A stretch of DNA of 64,000 nucleotides from contig NW_024881612.1 of assembly GCF_019059575.1 (NCBI RefSeq), forward strand, positions 744,001 through 808,000. The letters are read 5' to 3'. The DNA is from Amphibalanus amphitrite. Taxonomy: Eukaryota > Arthropoda > Thecostraca > Balanomorpha > Balanidae. The notes beneath the pieces were generated by a model. That model saw only the letters and a program-made list of their open reading frames with translations. It did no database searches and was not told the DNA's origin. Below are positions 11,672-22,245 of this stretch, in pieces (within the stretch, counting starts at the first letter, position 1; every line of letters starts with the position of its first letter). A program made the translations under genes and the position numbers.

Positions 11672-12694
11672 GCGAGTCGATAAAAGTGGTTTTGGACACT
11701 GGATGAGTTTTTAGGGGTGTGGTGAGGGGGGATGTAATTCCACAGACCTTCTGTCAGATTCACTAATGCAGTAGGTCTGTGCGGTGTTTAGTTATCGGAG
11801 CATTCTTTGAAAGTCGTGAATAGGGCCACCGAGTACCTAAAGTCGTGATATTCCCCCACAAAAACTTATTTTAAATAACTGGGGATAGGTAGGTACATGA
11901 GCAGAGTAAATGCTATTACGAACGCCTATCACAATGCTGAGCGAATAGGAAAATCCATAGATGGAGAATTGTGCCGCGTTACGGGTGCTCGGGCGCAGCC
12001 AATCCACCGTTACCCCAGCGGTGACCTTGACCCGCATCGTCTGTCTCGGCTCCAAAGCCAAACCGGCGTGGAATTGGGAGCGTTCGAGCACTCATGGTCC
12101 AGCGCAATTCTCCACCTAAATCCATTCCTGATACACATTTGCTTGCTCATAGTCATGTAACCCCGGTAAATTCACCCAACTTTCATATTGGTCGCTCCAT
12201 AGACAGATGGCCACAGAGATCAACTTAAAAGGCCATTGTTGCATTCATTTAGTGGAGATCATTAAAGAGCCGTGACAGGCCACAAGTCGCGTGACATCAT
12301 ACGTGTAACGACCAATGACGTCGGCCTGCAAAACCCAATGGAAGCGGCTAGCAGCGTGCAATAAAACAGGGTGCTGCTTTCTAAATGTCTGTCGTGCGCC
12401 ATAAATGAATATATTCTTTGTAGCCTGGCAACTCAGTATCTTTTTTTAACTATTGTACTAGTATTTAGTAATTTCATAATTTTATAATTGTGCTTACGCT
12501 TTATGTTGATATTAGTGATAAATCCTTAGATAAAGTAAATCGATGTGATATTTAATAGAAAAATAGCAAACTAACGCACCATTCATTCGAAAGCTGGGGA
12601 ACCTACTAAAAAGAACTACTAAAATTCCTGAGGAACCAAAGGATCAAATGGGGATTAAATAGATGCCTGCTATTCCGTCGTGAAAACGGCCAAT

Positions 12695-14800
12695 GAGGAC
12701 TTTTTTACTCATTCCGGCGCAAACAACATTTACAACGAGAAACAAGGATTATCGGTTCGAAGTCGAAGGCTTGCTTGAATCTTCAAGAAAAATGCAAAAA
12801 AAAAACTAAGATGAGCAATATGTTTCAGTTGAAGCTGGGACATGCAATATCATTGTTCTAGCTACATGAGCTTCTAGTTAGTTATCATTTTATCAAATGT
12901 ACTTTATATCCACACGGCAGACACGAAATATTTTTCGATTTTAAATTGCGTATGTCTGTTCCCAGCGTCGCACTGCAAGTGGTCTGTCGCAGCGCACGTC
13001 CGTGTGAAGATGAAGGGTAGGTATCACCACCACCTGAATACCACAGACAGCTCATCGCCTGGTGAGCTGTCTGAACACAGCTGGGCTGGCTGCGGTACCC
13101 AGTACCGTGCAGTACGGCCCAGTACCGGGCCCGCTGGCGTTCACAGCTGCCGGCTCACCGGCTGTGTCCAGCAGCCCCGGCGGCCATGTGTGAGATGACA
13201 CGTCGCACGCCCTGCCCCACACAACTGTGCCCGTGTGCGAACACTTGCTGGGCCTCACACTTGCAGCGCGACGCGTCTGGGGCGACCCTGCTGGGTCGGT
13301 GCAGACGCGTGTAGGGACGGGCTGCGATCGTGTCCTCTCCGGGAGTCGGGACAGTACCTGGAAAGGTCCTCGGAGAGTGGAGCTGGGTCGGCGCCGACCA
13401 CCACTCTGGAGAACGGGAGCCACAGATGCAGCCGGCCGACTGTCCGTGCCGGCTGGGAGGGCCGAGCCGGCGGCACCGTCCCCGCTGCCCCCTCCCCCTC
13501 TCTCCCTTCCTCCGTTCCTCCCCTCAGCATCGGGAGCGACGGAGGCCACTCTGGAGCTTCTTTTAGCCGATGGCGGTAAGATATTTTCGAGTCGGCGAAA
13601 CATACCGCCGGTTGTCTGCTTTGAAGACAATCATGGTTATGAGAGATTAAATAGTATAGATATTGAACTCTTCAGCACTTGAACATGTGATTTGAGCGCT
13701 AATATAAGTTGCCGCCAACTGCTGGCGACGAGCGGCGCTACAGGTGACGGGGCGTGGCCTATCTCACCTGGCCCGTCACGCCTCCGCCGCTGCCGCCGCC
13801 GCCGACCGACCCCGAGCTGAGCCCGCGTTCAATGGCGGACGCCGAGAGGGATAGCTTTTGGGGAGTGCAACGTTCGTTTCACACACCTTGTTTAAAGTAG
13901 ATGCTATATGGTGCATACGCATGATATCACTCTCGACTTTTACTTCTCGCAGAGAGACGGATCATGATGCGTCGCTTTTGTGTTGTTCAGCTGCGTAATA
14001 CGAAGCCCCCCCCCCCACATTTTCAGCTTCTCTTGCCAGAAAAACGGATTGCTCTCGTTCGATTGACACTTCGGCTGGGTGCTGTGCGACATCAGTCACT
14101 AAACCCTTGAAGAAATATGAATAAAATAATAAATGAGCACGAAATGAGCATTAACAGCTAAAATGACCGTGGTGCAGGTGCACTGAAAGTCACAATAGGT
14201 ATATGGATAGCTAAACACAAAATATTGGTAGGGAACTTGGGTGCCCACCTCGATGAAAAATAGCACCACCCTAAACATGCACTAGAGCCATCACAAAATC
14301 AGACGCCGATTTCTACCCCATTTACACCCATGCCCATTGCCGATTTCTAGCCCATAATTATGATGTATTTTGTCGTTTTACACATAGTAGCATAGCGTTT
14401 ATGAAGCAATTTTCAAGGAAAAATGTGCTCACAAGCCATGCCTCGAATGCCCTTTCCTGTACGTTGCTGTGCAATTTAAAGCAAACTTATTTCAAAAGGC
14501 TGTCAAATTATCTTTCTGTGCAAAAAGGGGAAAAAACGATGGCTGTCAATCTTTGAATATCTGAAATATCACCAAACCTTATTGAGTCCGTCAGTGCTAG
14601 CCCATCTTATGCCATTGCCATAGAGACTGTTGCTCTGGTGCGCTAGCGAAATCCAAATGAATCGATTATTTGCTGTATATCGCACAATGCAAATGCAATT
14701 ACCATGAAGACTTTATCATTATCAAATAGCATTGCCGCAAACTGAAAACAGAGTGCTGAAACGCAGCTATCGGCGACGTTTGGTGCCTTTTTGACGCCTT
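12695..14800. other. Intergenic, no gene recognised
   Basis: A GC-rich patch at 13000-13840 has overlapping frames on both strands but no recognisable domain. It includes a GGCGGTAAGA donor-like site at about 13572. The remainder to 14800 is AT-rich without any feature I can name. Confidence 0.4.
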
Positions 14801-14801
14801 A

Positions 14802-14990
14802 ACCCACGAGCCACGCACTGGCGGGGGGGGGGGGGGGGCATAAAGTTACCCCGCTCTACGTTTTGTGGAATATATCCGAAACCTGATGAGCCACGATCCT
14901 AAAAATTGACATATTTTCAAATGAATACCTATGTAGGCAATGTTTGAGGAAAGTCTGGTGGTTGTAGCACTTAGATAACGTCACCGTAAC
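14802..14990. mobile_element. Possible solo left end of a TTAA-family element
   Basis: TTAACCCACGAGCCACGCAC followed by TGGCGGGGG and a long G-run resembles the TTAACCC plus G-run left ends of the other family members. The following ATATATCCGAAACCTGATGAGC parallels their interior. No matching right end was found, so it is probably truncated. Confidence 0.35.
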
Positions 14991-15061
14991 ATTATAAAGT
15001 AGTTGTCGTTTGCCGATATGGAGCGTCTCTGATGTCGTTCAGTATGAAACCCAACTGTTAA

Positions 15062-15823
15062 AGGCGGCCGCACACTGGGCCATTCGGCGGGCGAGATTCC
15101 GCAAAAGCGGAATGTCGCGGGCGACATTCCTACAGCGGCTTTCCGCTTGTTTTCAGCAGTTTACAGGACCATTCGGCGGTGCGATTTTCTACTTAGTATT
15201 TTCAGGAACTTTATGTGAAACATTTTTATGATAAATATAAACGAATGCAAACTAAATACATTTAAGCAAATACAATATTTGCTTATTTAATGCGATTATG
15301 CTATATTTCTGTACAATAAACTTTTGAATATCTATTCATTTGACATAATTTCTGGAGGAAGTTGCAAAAAAATAAAGCTCGTGATTAATGTAAACAACCG
15401 TGTTTGTCGACAAATGCAAGAAACCTAAAGACAATTGTGGAGAGGCACATAGTAACCCATTATTGGAATAACCAATGAAGTGTATAAAAACCATTTAATA
15501 TGGGGAAAGAAGTGCCGCTACGATTTTTTATCAAGTGAAGTCTATTTCTCGGCTGCTCCATCAATAGTTGGTGAGTTTCAAGTTCCACAATTTCGGGTGT
15601 CCGCGGCGTCGCCGCGGAAAAAGCTGAACCGGTCCAGCTTTTTCCGCAACTCCGCGGCTGTTCGCGCGCATGCGCACTCTACCCGCGGACAGCTAGCTGG
15701 CAGCGGTCGGCTGATAATTTTGTCGTTTCGGCAGCTGATTCGGCGTCCACGAAAGCGTAATGTCGCCACGGAATTGCGTTTTTGCGGAATGTCGCCCGCC
15801 GAATGGCCTAGTGTGCGGCCGCC
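15062..15823. mobile_element. TTAA-type MITE with long inverted repeats
   Basis: TTAA occurs on both flanks (15058-15061 and 15824-15827). The ends are inverted repeats of about 45 bp (GGCGGCCGCACACTGGGCCA and its complement, continuing through ATTCGGCGGGCGA). The left end appears one base longer than the right. No transposase is encoded, and reading frames inside are inverted-repeat artefacts. Confidence 0.75.
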
Positions 15824-16029
15824 TTAAATGAACTAAACAGCACCTGCTGTCATGCTGACACATCTAAGTACACTTCCAACTAATTCCTGACCAATGATCG
15901 GCCCTTTATATTCGGTCCCATGTGTCAGATATACCGTGAGGAAACTAGGAGTCGCTTTTTTTAATATGGAATTATTGTACTGGGACATTATAAGTATTTA
16001 GGAACCAATTCTTCGACACCAGTAATGCA

Positions 16030-16850
16030 TATATTGATTCGGTAGCTTTCGGAAGCTTCTGTTCCCTTCGTCAGCCGTGCTTTAAAATGCACTAGAATAC
16101 AAGACAATACGTCTCAAACGTCTCAAACACCTACCAAAAAAACATCACCTCGAGGAAAAGCTGTAGCCGTACGCCTAAAGCACAGATGCACAAAATAATC
16201 AAACGAATACACCATAAATGAGCGTGAGCACACATTACATGAATGAAACTATACTAATACTTATAATACTTGAAAAATACCTAACGCTGACTTCTCTTTC
16301 TTTTTGACCAACATTCCATAACATATATTAATGAACTAAGACGTAATCGTCCATAACATTCGTGCCAAACGTTCGACAGTCATCGTAAGTTCGTGATCGT
16401 AACAACCGAGATCGAGACAATTAATCGAAGGTAGTCGTAAGTTCGTAATCGTTTTACAATCGCAGACGCACAAGCTCGCATATTCGCTCGAATAATCACA
16501 TACAACCGCCGTACATATTTTTCAACACTCCTAAACTAAGTGTGCCTATAATAGCTCACTCAGACCCACTGGAATTTGCCCTATACACGCAGTGCCCTGT
16601 TCATATCCGGCACCTCCCACCCGGGTAAGATATTGATGCTGTTCTGTCTGTCTACCCTGGAAATATAAAACCCCTCCTTCACCTTTCGTTTACCCCAGTT
16701 CGTCTCATAGTCCAAAATTTTAACTTCATCCCACATGATAGAGTGCCCTGTTTCTAATACATGCCTCGATATCCCTGAATGGTCTCGGTTCCCGTTTGCT
16801 ATAGCTCGCTTGTGTTCTGACTCCCTGTAACATGTATTAGAAACAGGGCA
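16030..16850 (-). mobile_element. Penelope-like element 3' fragment (GIY-YIG domain and 3' tail)
   Basis: The minus strand from about 16850 to the stop at 16581-16583 encodes about 85 residues with the C-terminal pattern of Penelope-like endonucleases: EHKRAIANGNRDHSGISRH, then ETGHSIMWDEVKILDYE, then a basic stretch KRKVKEGFYI, and finally a Gly-Trp-Glu before the stop. No methionine starts it, so it is a 5'-truncated copy. Further downstream, near 16070, the strand reads CTGACGAAGGGAACAGAAGC, a motif seen after such domains. The reverse transcriptase part is missing. An inverted duplication lies at its broken 5' edge. Confidence 0.7.
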
Positions 16851-17193
16851 CTTATAACACTATGATCTAATTCTGAAAATAAGCTGAGCCAGTACCTAAG
16901 GGAGATAATTTACAATAGCGCTAGCGTTGGCGCAATAACTTTTGGCGTTGGTTTTCTCCAGCTGTGTTTTGATCGATGGACATCAGACAACACGGTAGCC
17001 CGGCCCTTCGCCCTCCGCCCTGTGCTGCTTTACAGTTGGCATTCCTGTTTGCTGGCTTATGGAGTTGTCTTTTGTCCCACCACCGCCCTGAGACCCCTGC
17101 AGGGTCCGCCGCGTGACAGACGATGTGCTGCTTTTCAGCGAGGTTCTACCGTGCCTCTTCCCCTCCAAATAAAGACATAAAATTTCCATTACT

Positions 17194-17199
17194 TTTATT
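17194..17199 (-). terminator. Candidate polyadenylation signal AATAAA for the WAP gene
   Basis: The minus strand reads AATAAA about 310 nt downstream of the WAP gene stop codon. It is the first such hexamer I noticed. Assignment rests only on position and strand. Confidence 0.35.
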
Positions 17200-17506
17200 C
17201 AGCAGAAAATATCGAAATACTCCAAGCAGTGCCTTGATCGATTAATTTCATAACACGCTTTTTAGTGATTTTTTAGTGATTCATAATGTCAAAACTTAAA
17301 TGTTCATAATTAGACTTGTCATCGTTCTGTGTCAAATCCTCACTGACTATCAGGCAGGACTAAGGGTGGGTCGACATGGGGTCAAGAGGTCGAGCTGGGA
17401 TTACTGGTCAACATATTATTATATGTCGTTTGACATCACAGATCAATGTCGTTCTGGGCGCAACCTGTGGTCGGATTCAGGAGCGTTCATACTTAGACCC
17501 TGCCGC

Positions 17507-18015
17507 TCACCATTTGAGGCACTTAAGCACTCCCTTAACCAGGCCGCACCCGCGGCATCCCTTAGGGCAGTGGGGACGCTGTGGACGCGGTCGGACAACC
17601 GGTCTAAGGCACCTAGGCACTCGGGTGCAGCCGAGTTTGCCGCAGACGCGGCGAAGACGACACACCTCGCCCCGACGGCAGCGGGGACGGCACCTCAGCT
17701 GCGGAGAGCGACGCTGACGGCGAGGGCGGCCGCTGGAGTTACGACGACGACGGTTACCGCTGGAGTTACGACGGCGGCGACGGTTGCCGCTAGTGTTACG
17801 ACGGCGGCGACTGGGGCCGCTGGAGCTGCGACGACGGCGACGGGTGTCCGGACGCGGACGGGGCCGGGGTCTGATGGACGTCGGGGACCAGCAGCGGCGC
17901 AGACAGCCAAGCTGGCAGCAGCTGGCTCCGTTCCTGCAGTCCAAGTTGCGCCGGCAGAGGCTTTTGACACTAGCTGGCTGGCAACTTTTGGTCAGCGGGC
18001 ATCGAGGCCGCGACA
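17507..18015 (-). CDS. Secreted arginine-rich WAP (crustin-like) protein, exon 2
   Basis: The exon starts after CCCTTTCCGTTTCAG, joins exon 1 in phase 1, and runs to TGA (17509-17507), completing a 190-residue precursor. Residues 27-63 hold eight cysteines in WAP (four-disulfide core) spacing: CP, C33, C42, then LDC48, CC54-55, C59, C63. Residues 70-127 are an extreme Arg/Ser/Asn region with four units of RRRR(R)N(S/T)SG type, several forming N-glycosylation sequons. Residues 130-157 add six cysteines (130, 134, 140, 146, 151, 157) and 171-187 four more, unlike any domain I can name. Crustins usually carry the WAP domain at the C-terminus, whereas here it is N-terminal with a cationic tail. 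An antimicrobial or protease-inhibitor role is inferred. AAATG|GTGAGC at the stop could also act as a donor, so further exons are not excluded. Confidence 0.75.
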
Positions 18016-18354
18016 CTGAAACGGAAAGGGTGATTTCAAGTCACCAGCATAGTATTAAAAGGTAGACATGTCTAAAAGTATGTATCCAATGGAAAAAAGT
18101 ACCCGGGAGATAACAGTTCGGGGCCTAATAATAATACTAATAATAAGTATTAGGCATCGCTCTGAGACTCATGTTGCGAAGTTGCCGCACGTGAGAATAA
18201 ATTACCGCATTCCTATACAATTTTTTGGACTTTTATTTAATTCAGAACTGTACCTGGAGTTCGTCAAATCAGTCAGCCTCTGTCAGTTTTACCGATGCGT
18301 TCTACGCACTTCCAAAAAGGAACTGTGATCTCTAATAGGGTCTCCAGTACGTAC

Positions 18355-18418
18355 CAAAGGTGGCCCCTGCCAGGGCCACCAGCGCGGCAAGCAGCGTCAG
18401 AGCCGCCAGCGGCCTCAT
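18355..18418 (-). CDS. Secreted arginine-rich WAP protein, exon 1 (signal peptide)
   Basis: ATG at 18418 opens MRPLAALTLLAALVALAGAT, a textbook signal peptide (Arg at position 2, long Leu/Ala core, small residues before cleavage around residues 18-20). A GTACGT donor follows at 18354-18349. The exon ends in phase 1 and joins exon 2 across a 339-nt intron to give a short mature N-terminus just before the WAP domain. Signal exon plus WAP exon is an arrangement common in crustacean crustin genes. A TATA box lies about 50 bp upstream of the ATG. Confidence 0.75.
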
Positions 18419-18462
18419 GTTGGCGGAGCTGAGAGCGGCTGTGACCGACAGCGGGCGCGGCC

Positions 18463-18473
18463 GGGTTATATCC
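18463..18473 (-). promoter_or_regulatory. TATA box of the WAP gene
   Basis: The minus strand reads GGGATATAACC here, about 50 nt upstream of the start codon. With a usual 25-30 nt spacing this gives a 5' UTR of roughly 20-25 nt. Context and spacing make it a plausible core promoter. Confidence 0.55.
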
Positions 18474-18488
18474 CGGGCTCAGACCGAC

Positions 18489-18560
18489 CTGTCAGCTGTC
18501 ACAGGTCAGCCGTCACGGGTCAGCCGTCACAGGTCAGCTGATACACGTCACCGCCCCACC
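18489..18560. repeat. Short tandem repeats upstream of the WAP gene TATA box
   Basis: About four to five imperfect 14-bp units of the type GTCACAGGTCAGCC lie in tandem directly upstream of the TATA box. Each carries GTCA/TGAC motifs, the half-site type recognised by bZIP factors or nuclear receptors. Their position suggests a promoter-proximal regulatory array, but no factor can be named. Confidence 0.5.
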
Positions 18561-18599
18561 TCAGCTGTTAGATCTAAGGTCAGCTGACAAACAGTAGGT

Positions 18600-19700
18600 A
18601 GGCCGAATTTCCTCGTCAATCAGAAATGTTTCTTGGACGGCTGGTAAACAGCACGGTTAAGACGTTTGACCTGTCAATCATCATAAGTGAGCAGAGCGGA
18701 GTAAGGTGTGTTAGCCAGAGCAGGGAATATTGTACCTACGAGTACCTATGATATCTTTGACCATTCAGTGCAAAAAAAAAAAAAATATGTCGCTTCTTTA
18801 CTGATATTCTCTTCTTATTGGGTCAATGGTTAGAGTGTGAATTTGATTTGAAGTAACATTGCCGAAGGTAGCTTTTTGTGAATTGCTATTAAAATTGACC
18901 CTCTTGGACGCAGCTCTAATAAGTTTAGCTGTTGGAAAATAATGAAAAATACCTAACCACTAGGTATAATAAATCAAGTTGAATCTTCTTCTCAATCAAG
19001 TCAATCAAGTCTTCTCACTCAGTCTGATTGACTCATGAAAGTCATACCCAACTCTTTCTGTTCCACTGGCCTCTATCACTCCTGCCGTCCCCTTTCAGGC
19101 CTACCCTACCGACCATCCCTCAGTCTCACAGGTCATCCCTCGGTCCAGTTGTCCCTGCCGGCCCTCCCCGCCTTACCGTCCGCTGCCCCCGGTCCTCCCT
19201 TTATCGCACCGTCCACCGCTGCCCCCGGCGCTGCATCGCCGTCACCTGTCTGAATCTCTCCCCATCTGCCGGGAACAATCAGGCGCCAATTTATCCATTA
19301 TTATTGTGGTGTGCCGTTTTATTTGCCGGCCTCATTTGAAATAGATGTCCGGCGATAGGGCGAGAGTCCGAGAGGCAGTGGGGCGGAAAACTGGTCACTT
19401 ACCGGCGGCCGACGCACCTGCCCCCCCCCCCCTCCCCCCGCGGCCCAGCGGCGCAGCTGTACCGGCACGTGGCAGACGTGGCGCCCCGCGTCGGGCGCGC
19501 CGTCAGCGGCACGTGCCGCGACACAGAAGTATGTAGATTAGGCGGCACCCGCCCGCAATGACGGCGGCTAATCTGTTGTCCCTTCATATAGCTTAGGGAG
19601 CGTGTTTGATGCCGCTGACCGTCATGTCATGGATTAATATGGCACCCATGATTGATGTGACAACAATTCTGGACTTCGGAAATACCAGCATGTCCTTCAA
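18600..19700. other. Intergenic, no gene recognised
   Basis: Mixed sequence with a C-rich stretch near 19060-19260 and a C-run near 19420. Short frames show no recognisable domain. Confidence 0.4.
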
Positions 19701-19714
19701 ACGAATATGAGGCA

Positions 19715-19881
19715 CAGTGGCGGATCCAGGGGGGGGGGGGGCAAAATGGGCATTTGCCCCCCCCCCCCCAAACGGCATGATTTTAACATTACGCCTATGG
19801 ACGATGCATGGAAAGAATCGATAAATTTCTATGGTTTGCCCCCCCCCCCCTCCCCAAAACTCTGAGCTGGATCCGCCTCTG
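19715..19881. mobile_element. Short hAT MITE with G-run/C-run hairpin
   Basis: A 167-bp element, CAGTGGCGGATCCAGG to TGGATCCGCCTCTG, with a perfect 8-bp duplication ATGAGGCA (19707-19714, 19882-19889). Long G and C runs inside can pair. It is almost identical to the copy at 20438. Confidence 0.85.
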
Positions 19882-20042
19882 ATGAGGCATTCAACATACA
19901 GCGTGGAACACTTGCTCTTCTCCTTTCTCCTGCATTATTGACTTGATTTTTAATTGTTACGGGAAATTGAATTATATCGTCTTCCATAGTCGACAAACGA
20001 ATAGCAATGCTCGTATCTACGCATACCCAATTGGCTAAAACT

Positions 20043-20193
20043 ATCCCCGCGTTCGATGTCTCTCGGACGATGAAGATTCTACGCCGTCCGGCCAATCACG
20101 TTCCATAACCGCAGCCGAGCCCCCTCTGGCCTTGAGCGGGATCGGCCGAACGACGTAGAATCTTCGTCGTCCGAGAGACATCGATCGCGGGAT
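20043..20193. repeat. Inverted repeat (hairpin) of ~50-bp arms
   Basis: The left arm, containing GATGTCTCTCGGACGATGAA, and the right arm, its near-perfect complement, are separated by about 60 bp. The arms extend outward through CCCGCG/CGCGGG and AACTAT/ATAGTT. It could be a foldback MITE, but no target duplication was resolved. Confidence 0.6.
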
Positions 20194-20437
20194 ATAGTTC
20201 ACTTTCTTTTATTCATATTCTTACATAGTAAGCAATTCACTGCCATTCAGAGTCGGTTGTTAAATTTATCTCAGATCGCAAAGTGCATGCATGGTCCCAA
20301 TACAAGCAAATGCATCCCAGCGGTCCATAGAACAATACTTACCTATTTTAGAGAGCGTAAGACAAACGTGAAGCCAGTCTTCCATAAAATACCGGATCTA
20401 GTGCAAGACAACAAACATATTTTTCAAATACTACATG

Positions 20438-20605
20438 CAGTGGCGGATCCAGGGGGGGGGGGGGCAAAATGGGCATTTGCCCCCCCCCCCCAACGGCATA
20501 ATTTTAACATTACGCCTATGGACATGGACGAGGCATGGAAAGAATCGATAAATTCTTATGGTTTGCCCCCCCCCCAAAAAAAAATATGAGCTGGATCCGC
20601 CTCTG
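20438..20605. mobile_element. Short hAT MITE with G-run/C-run hairpin
   Basis: A 168-bp element with the same termini and interior as the one at 19715-19881, and a perfect 8-bp duplication ACTACATG (20430-20437, 20606-20613). The close similarity of the two copies points to recent activity. Confidence 0.85.
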
Positions 20606-20613
20606 ACTACATG

Positions 20614-22245
20614 AGTAGCAACTCTAAGATCGTAGAGCTGGCTCACTGGCTTACAAACGTTGTCAGTGTCTGTGTGACGTCGGTGGCTCGTCTTCTATTT
20701 ATTAGTGGGTGAGGTAAGGCGCCTCGCTCAGTGGGGGCCGTATGTAATAAAGGAGCGCCGGCGCCAGGTGGCCATGGTGCGTGCTGGAGAAACAGGGGAG
20801 GACAGGAGAGCGGGGAGAGGTTCGACCGGTGGATGGGGCTCTCCGACAGCAGTAAATACAGGGTTGAAGTTCGAAAATGAGACAGGTGTGGGGGCTAGTC
20901 GGGCAGCGTACTATTTATTTGTGCGGTTGATGTGTTATGTTTGAACGGGTCGGAAGTTTCTTTATGTCTTGTCATCGTTTTGAATGGACTATTATTGCCG
21001 TCATTTCAAGCGCTAATAAAGTTTTATATGCAGAAAGTTTTGATGTGCTTCGTTAATCTTAAAAGTCACGTATAAACGTCACCTGGAAGTTGGGTTTAGT
21101 TACCGATCAACAAGGCTTGAAGTGTTGCGCCGCCTGCCTTCTCTGTCAGTACGGTCAGTAGCTCTAGCTAAAGCTGCCTCTTTTCCGTTGGGAGCCTAGA
21201 GGGCGGCGATCTTTCCGTATAAAATTGTCTAAATATGAAGAAATACACACGCTGGGAGACGTGCAATGGGATGGGCACAAAACCCGGATATTTGGTTTCG
21301 ATTGATGGCCGCTGGATTTAGCAACGTAATGTTTGTGTGTCCTGTCTTTTTTATGATAGGTACGCCTACCTATGCGTTACACAGTTCATTACTGCCTGTA
21401 TATCGGTTCTTGACCTGAATAAACAAGAATTCCAGAGGTCAGGTATTTATAAACAAAAAATAGCGGTGTGGTTTCCTTTCGTGTCTGTTGTCATCGCTCA
21501 TTGTCAATATTAACTGCTATCACTGTCCTTTGTATTATAAATACCGAGGCATGGCTACACATCAAAGTACAACACAATATAAAAATGTATAAAAGTCATC
21601 CAAAACCTTGCAGGTAGCGAACTACGTCGCACACTATACTAAGCAATACATTCTTATTTAGAGAAGACACTGAAATCCAAAAAGAAACGCACCTTCAATG
21701 TGTACTTACAATCACAGATCGTCAAAAACGGTAAAACTACCTCTGCGTTGAACGAGCAGGACGAATTCATATGGCACCGTTTATGCTCCTAGTCGATAGT
21801 GCCAGTCAAGCATCCTCGCGAATTATCACCTGCCACTTATATTACAAGTAATCTATACCCAGTAGTTCCGAAAGAAGTCACCAGGGTAAACTGGTCCTGC
21901 AACTTGCCTGTGCTACAACACACCAGAGTAGTTTCGCTTTAACTCATCAGCACCCAGCCCAATCCGAAGCAAGGCACGCAACATGAAATTCAAAGTCCTC
22001 CATATAAATGGCACATTGATATGATTTTCAACAATCAGCCAACGTCTTTCTAAGGCACCTCAATTTAACACTGGCACTTGTGACGTAATACAAGCTCAGT
22101 CGCCACCACAATTGGTCCCATTTCGTACGTATCGTACGCGCACCCAGCGTATATCGGATGAAAGCACAGACTACGATAAAGTACGTATGCGCGCACCTGT
22201 GGACCTCAGCCCACCTGTGAAAACGTCCGGTGTCGGCTCCGACAT
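20614..22245. other. Intergenic 3' of trh, no gene recognised
   Basis: No coding region or transposon end was recognised. This would hold the trh 3' UTR or further C-terminal exons if 22246 is not the real stop. Confidence 0.35.

Larger units (their letters stand above)
6958..12691. mobile_element. 5.7-kb terminal-inverted-repeat element, copy A
   Basis: The ends are inverted copies of GGCCGTTTTCACGACGGAA (6958 and ..12691), possibly with a 3-bp duplication AAT. A second copy lies inverted at 61508-64000, which shows that this is a repeat with a defined right end. The interior includes an AT-rich left arm, a GC-rich block at 8540-9600 with overlapping unrecognised frames, and an 11.5-12.69 kb right arm. 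Copy A carries a 1.6-kb nested insertion that copy B lacks. No transposase motif was recognised, so the superfamily is open. Confidence 0.7.

Noticed and set aside
17300-18019. 239-codon plus-strand frame rich in Ala/Thr/Val
   Set aside because: It is the complement of the arginine-rich repeats of the WAP gene. The minus strand has the signal peptide exon, splice sites and cysteine pattern.
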